A DNA stretch of 7,268 bases from Victivallaceae bacterium (lineage in GTDB: Bacteria; Verrucomicrobiota; Lentisphaeria; Victivallales; Victivallaceae): assembly GCA_028698975.1 (NCBI GenBank), contig JAQVVK010000107.1, positions 1 to 7,268 of the forward strand, read 5' to 3'. The translations under genes were made by a program, and so were the position numbers. Shown one piece after another: positions 4,923 to 7,268 of the stretch; the first letter of the stretch is position 1; each line of letters opens with the position of its first letter. The notes beneath the pieces were generated by a model. That model had not been told where the DNA came from, made no database searches, and saw nothing but the letters and a program-made list of their open reading frames with translations.

Positions 4923-7268
4923 ATGTTTTCACAGATTTTCATCGATCGCCCCAAGCTGGCTATCGTCACATCTATTGTTATCACGCTGCTGGGCGGACTT
5001 TGCATCATCGGCATACCGGTGGCCGAATACCCTGAAATCGCGCCGCCGCAGATCATGGTCTCGGCGTCCTATCCCGGAGCCAGCGCGCAGGTGATCTCCG
5101 ACACGGTAGCCTCGGTGATCGAGAGCGAGATGAACGGGTTGGAGGATATGTTGTACTTTTCCTCCCAGTCGGATAACTCCGGATCATACCAGCTTTCGAT
5201 AACGTTCAAATCCGGCACCGATACCGACATAGCGCAGGTCAACGTGCAAAATGCGGTAAGCCGTGCCGAGCCGTCACTGCCGTCCGAGGTAAAGGCCTAC
5301 GGCATCAACGTAAAAAAACGCAGCAGCGACATGCTGGCCATGTATGCTTTTTCGACCGATGGCAGCAAACTTAACCCGCTGGAACTCTCCAACTTTCTGC
5401 GTATGAATGTACGCGACGAAATCGCCCGTATCGACGGCGTGAGTGAAGTTTCGGTGATGGGCGAACGCAATTACAGCATGCGAATCTGGCTTGATCCATT
5501 GCGCATGTCGGCATTGAAAATCACGCCGGATGAGGTGGCGACCGCCATCAAAACGCAAAACATTCAGGCGGCGGCCGGTACAGTCGGGTCGGAGAGCAGC
5601 AATGACTATATACAGCTTAAAGTCAACGCCAAGGGGCGACTCTCGACCGTGGACGAATTTAGAGACGTTGTCATCAAGGTCGGGAGCGAGGGTGAGATCA
5701 CGCGCCTGCGCGACGTCGCCAAAATAGAGCTTGGGGCCGAATATTACAATGTATCGAGTGCGTTCAACGGGCGAGACACGCTGGCCATGGGCATCTACCG
5801 CAACACCGATGCGAACGCGCTTGATGTGGTTGACGCGGTAAATAACAAGCTGGCCGAACTTTCGAAATATTTTCCTGACGGAGTGTCATACACCATCGGC
5901 TACGACCCGACCGAATACATCCGCATAACCATGAGCGAAATCGTGGTGACGCTGATTGTGACGTTGCTTTTGGTCGTCGGCATCACCTATTTGTTTTTGC
6001 AGGACTGGCGGGCGACACTTATACCGGCCCTCACCATACCGGTATCGCTGATCGGCACATTCATCTTTCTCGTGCCGCTGGGTTATTCGGCCAACTTGCT
6101 GACAATGTTCGCATTGATACTGGTGATCGGTTCGCTGGTGGACGACGCGATCGTGGTGGTGGAAAACTGTTCGCGCATTATCGACGAGGAGCACCTTCCT
6201 CCGAAGGAAGCGATCGAAAAGGGCATGCGCCAGATCACGGGGGCGATCATAGCCACGACGCTGGTGACGGTGGCGATCTATGCACCGGTGGCATTTTACG
6301 GAGGCATGGTCGGCACGATTTATCTCCAGTTCTCGGTAACGATGTGCATTGCGCTGTGCCTCTCGACGCTGAACGCGATGACGCTCAGCCCGGCACTGTG
6401 TCGTCTGCTGCTGCGTCCGCGGGACGCGGCGCGCGTCAACTGGGTGTTTCGCGGGTTCAACGTCGGGCTGGAAAAATCGCGAACGATATATTTGTGGTTT
6501 TCCCGTATACTGGCGCGTCGTGTGTTGCTTACGCTGCTTCTGATCGGCGGCGTGCTGGCGGCCAATGTTTGGTTTTATAATAAACTCAACATGGAGTTTC
6601 TGCCGGCGGAAGACAAAGGTGCGCTCTTGTGTGCGGTGGAGTTGCCTCCCGGGGCGGCGATGCACCGTACAAATCGGGTGATGGACAACTTCTATAAGGT
6701 GTTGAAAGACATCCCCGGGGTGCAGGACGTGATTCAGGTGACTGGTTTTTCGTTCATCGGAGGAACCGGTGAGAATTTGGGTTTGGCGGTGGTGCGCCTG
6801 ACCCCGTGGGATCAACGCAAAACGCCGGAACTCCAGATATCGGCGATCAATCAGGCGATCATTGCCAAGGCGAAGATGATTCCGCAGGCAAAGGTAAATG
6901 TGTTCCAGCCGCCGGCGATCATGGGTTTGGGAGCCAGTAACGACGAGACATTTGCGCTTCAGGCACTTGGCGCGCAAACGCCGCAGCAGTTGGCGGGGGC
7001 GGTGGGCAAGCTGCTTTACGCGCTTAACAACAAGGCGGAATACCCCGATATAATGTACGCATTCAGTGCATTTGACGCGGGGACTCCGCAGTTGGAGTTG
7101 GAGCTTGACCGCAGTAAGGCGGAGGCGTTGAATATACCGATCAGCCGGATATTCTCGACATTGCAGAGCAAGCTGGCGAGTTTTTACATCAATGACTTCA
7201 ACATTGGCGGTTTCACGTTCAAAGTAAAGATGCAGTCGTTGGCGGATGAGCGTTCCAAGTTGGGAGAC
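4923..7268 (+). CDS. RND efflux inner-membrane permease, HAE1/AcrB-like (3' end outside window)
   Basis: 782 codons are present with no stop; AcrB-type pumps have about 1030-1050, so roughly three quarters is here. It is a proton-driven trimeric exporter of hydrophobic or amphiphilic compounds. Seen in order: MFSQIFIDRPKLAIV and TM1 (about 11-32); porter domain with IAPPQIMVSASYPGASA and the TDTDIAQVNVQN segment; TM2 from about 338 (EIVVTLIVTLLLVVG); TM3; TM4 with VDDAIVVVEN, whose D407-D408 match the AcrB proton-relay aspartates in kind and number; TM5 and TM6 (to about 495); TM7 near 535-555; the second porter half with GFSFIGGTGEN (F609, F611), matching AcrB GFGFAGRGQN of the switch loop. 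AGGAG at 4911-4915 overlaps the adaptor stop and lies 7 nt before the ATG. The remaining transmembrane helices and any outer-membrane channel gene are not visible. Alanine codon use changes sharply within the gene (see findings). Drug range cannot be read from the sequence. Confidence 0.95.
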   Translation, partial: MFSQIFIDRPKLAIVTSIVITLLGGLCIIGIPVAEYPEIAPPQIMVSASYPGASAQVISDTVASVIESEMNGLEDMLYFSSQSDNSGSYQLSITFKSGTDTDIAQVNVQNAVSRAEPSLPSEVKAYGINVKKRSSDMLAMYAFSTDGSKLNPLELSNFLRMNVRDEIARIDGVSEVSVMGERNYSMRIWLDPLRMSALKITPDEVATAIKTQNIQAAAGTVGSESSNDYIQLKVNAKGRLSTVDEFRDVVIKVGSEGEITRLRDVAKIELGAEYYNVSSAFNGRDTLAMGIYRNTDANALDVVDAVNNKLAELSKYFPDGVSYTIGYDPTEYIRITMSEIVVTLIVTLLLVVGITYLFLQDWRATLIPALTIPVSLIGTFIFLVPLGYSANLLTMFALILVIGSLVDDAIVVVENCSRIIDEEHLPPKEAIEKGMRQITGAIIATTLVTVAIYAPVAFYGGMVGTIYLQFSVTMCIALCLSTLNAMTLSPALCRLLLRPRDAARVNWVFRGFNVGLEKSRTIYLWFSRILARRVLLTLLLIGGVLAANVWFYNKLNMEFLPAEDKGALLCAVELPPGAAMHRTNRVMDNFYKVLKDIPGVQDVIQVTGFSFIGGTGENLGLAVVRLTPWDQRKTPELQISAINQAIIAKAKMIPQAKVNVFQPPAIMGLGASNDETFALQALGAQTPQQLAGAVGKLLYALNNKAEYPDIMYAFSAFDAGTPQLELELDRSKAEALNIPISRIFSTLQSKLASFYINDFNIGGFTFKVKMQSLADERSKLGD

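Noticed and set aside
5886..6977. Minus-strand open frame of 363 codons opposite the RND permease
   Set aside because: It is the antisense shadow of a strongly conserved permease; the product is full of Arg, His and Gln, with no domain and no ribosome site.

Overview
This window comes from a Gram-negative bacterium with fairly GC-rich genes and AT-rich intergenic DNA. The evidence is a tripartite-type RND efflux pair, a membrane-anchored DjlA-type J-protein, and several Sec signal peptides. Nothing fixes the taxon. A PVC-group bacterium (for example Lentisphaerota) is only a guess. No rRNA, tRNA or CRISPR array was seen.

Layout. (1) Positions 1-132: the last 28 codons of an upstream gene that may be an IS110-type transposase, with an AT-rich hairpin followed by a T run over its stop. 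(2) 133-1200, plus strand: a two-gene unit made of an NfsB-like FMN nitroreductase and a small YeaR/TehB-like (DUF1971) cupin, 12 bp apart. (3) 1201-1257: a short convergent gap with a GC-rich hairpin, possibly a terminator for both sides. (4) 1258-3619, minus strand: a four-gene unit. In transcription order it encodes a small exported protein of unknown function, a DciA-like predicted helicase loader (DUF721), a DjlA-like co-chaperone and a second exported protein of unknown function. A near-consensus sigma70 promoter lies so close to the first ATG that its mRNA may be leaderless. (5) 3620-3804: a 185-bp AT-rich divergent intergenic region with promoters facing both ways, a near-perfect dyad over the efflux -10 box and two identical 8-bp palindromes. 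(6) 3805-7268, plus strand: the periplasmic adaptor and the first 782 codons of the inner-membrane permease of an RND (HAE1/AcrAB-like) pump. The permease runs off the right edge.

How they work together. The nitroreductase and YeaR-like protein suggest a nitro-compound or nitrosative stress unit. The adaptor and permease form one export machine; any outer-membrane channel gene would lie outside the window. DciA and DjlA are translationally coupled, which links replicative helicase loading to a membrane-tethered Hsp70 co-chaperone, but co-function is inference. Most of the window is recognisable. The least explained parts are the two exported proteins flanking dciA-djlA, the possible leaderless promoter, the dyads in the divergent region, and a sharp change in codon use inside the permease gene.
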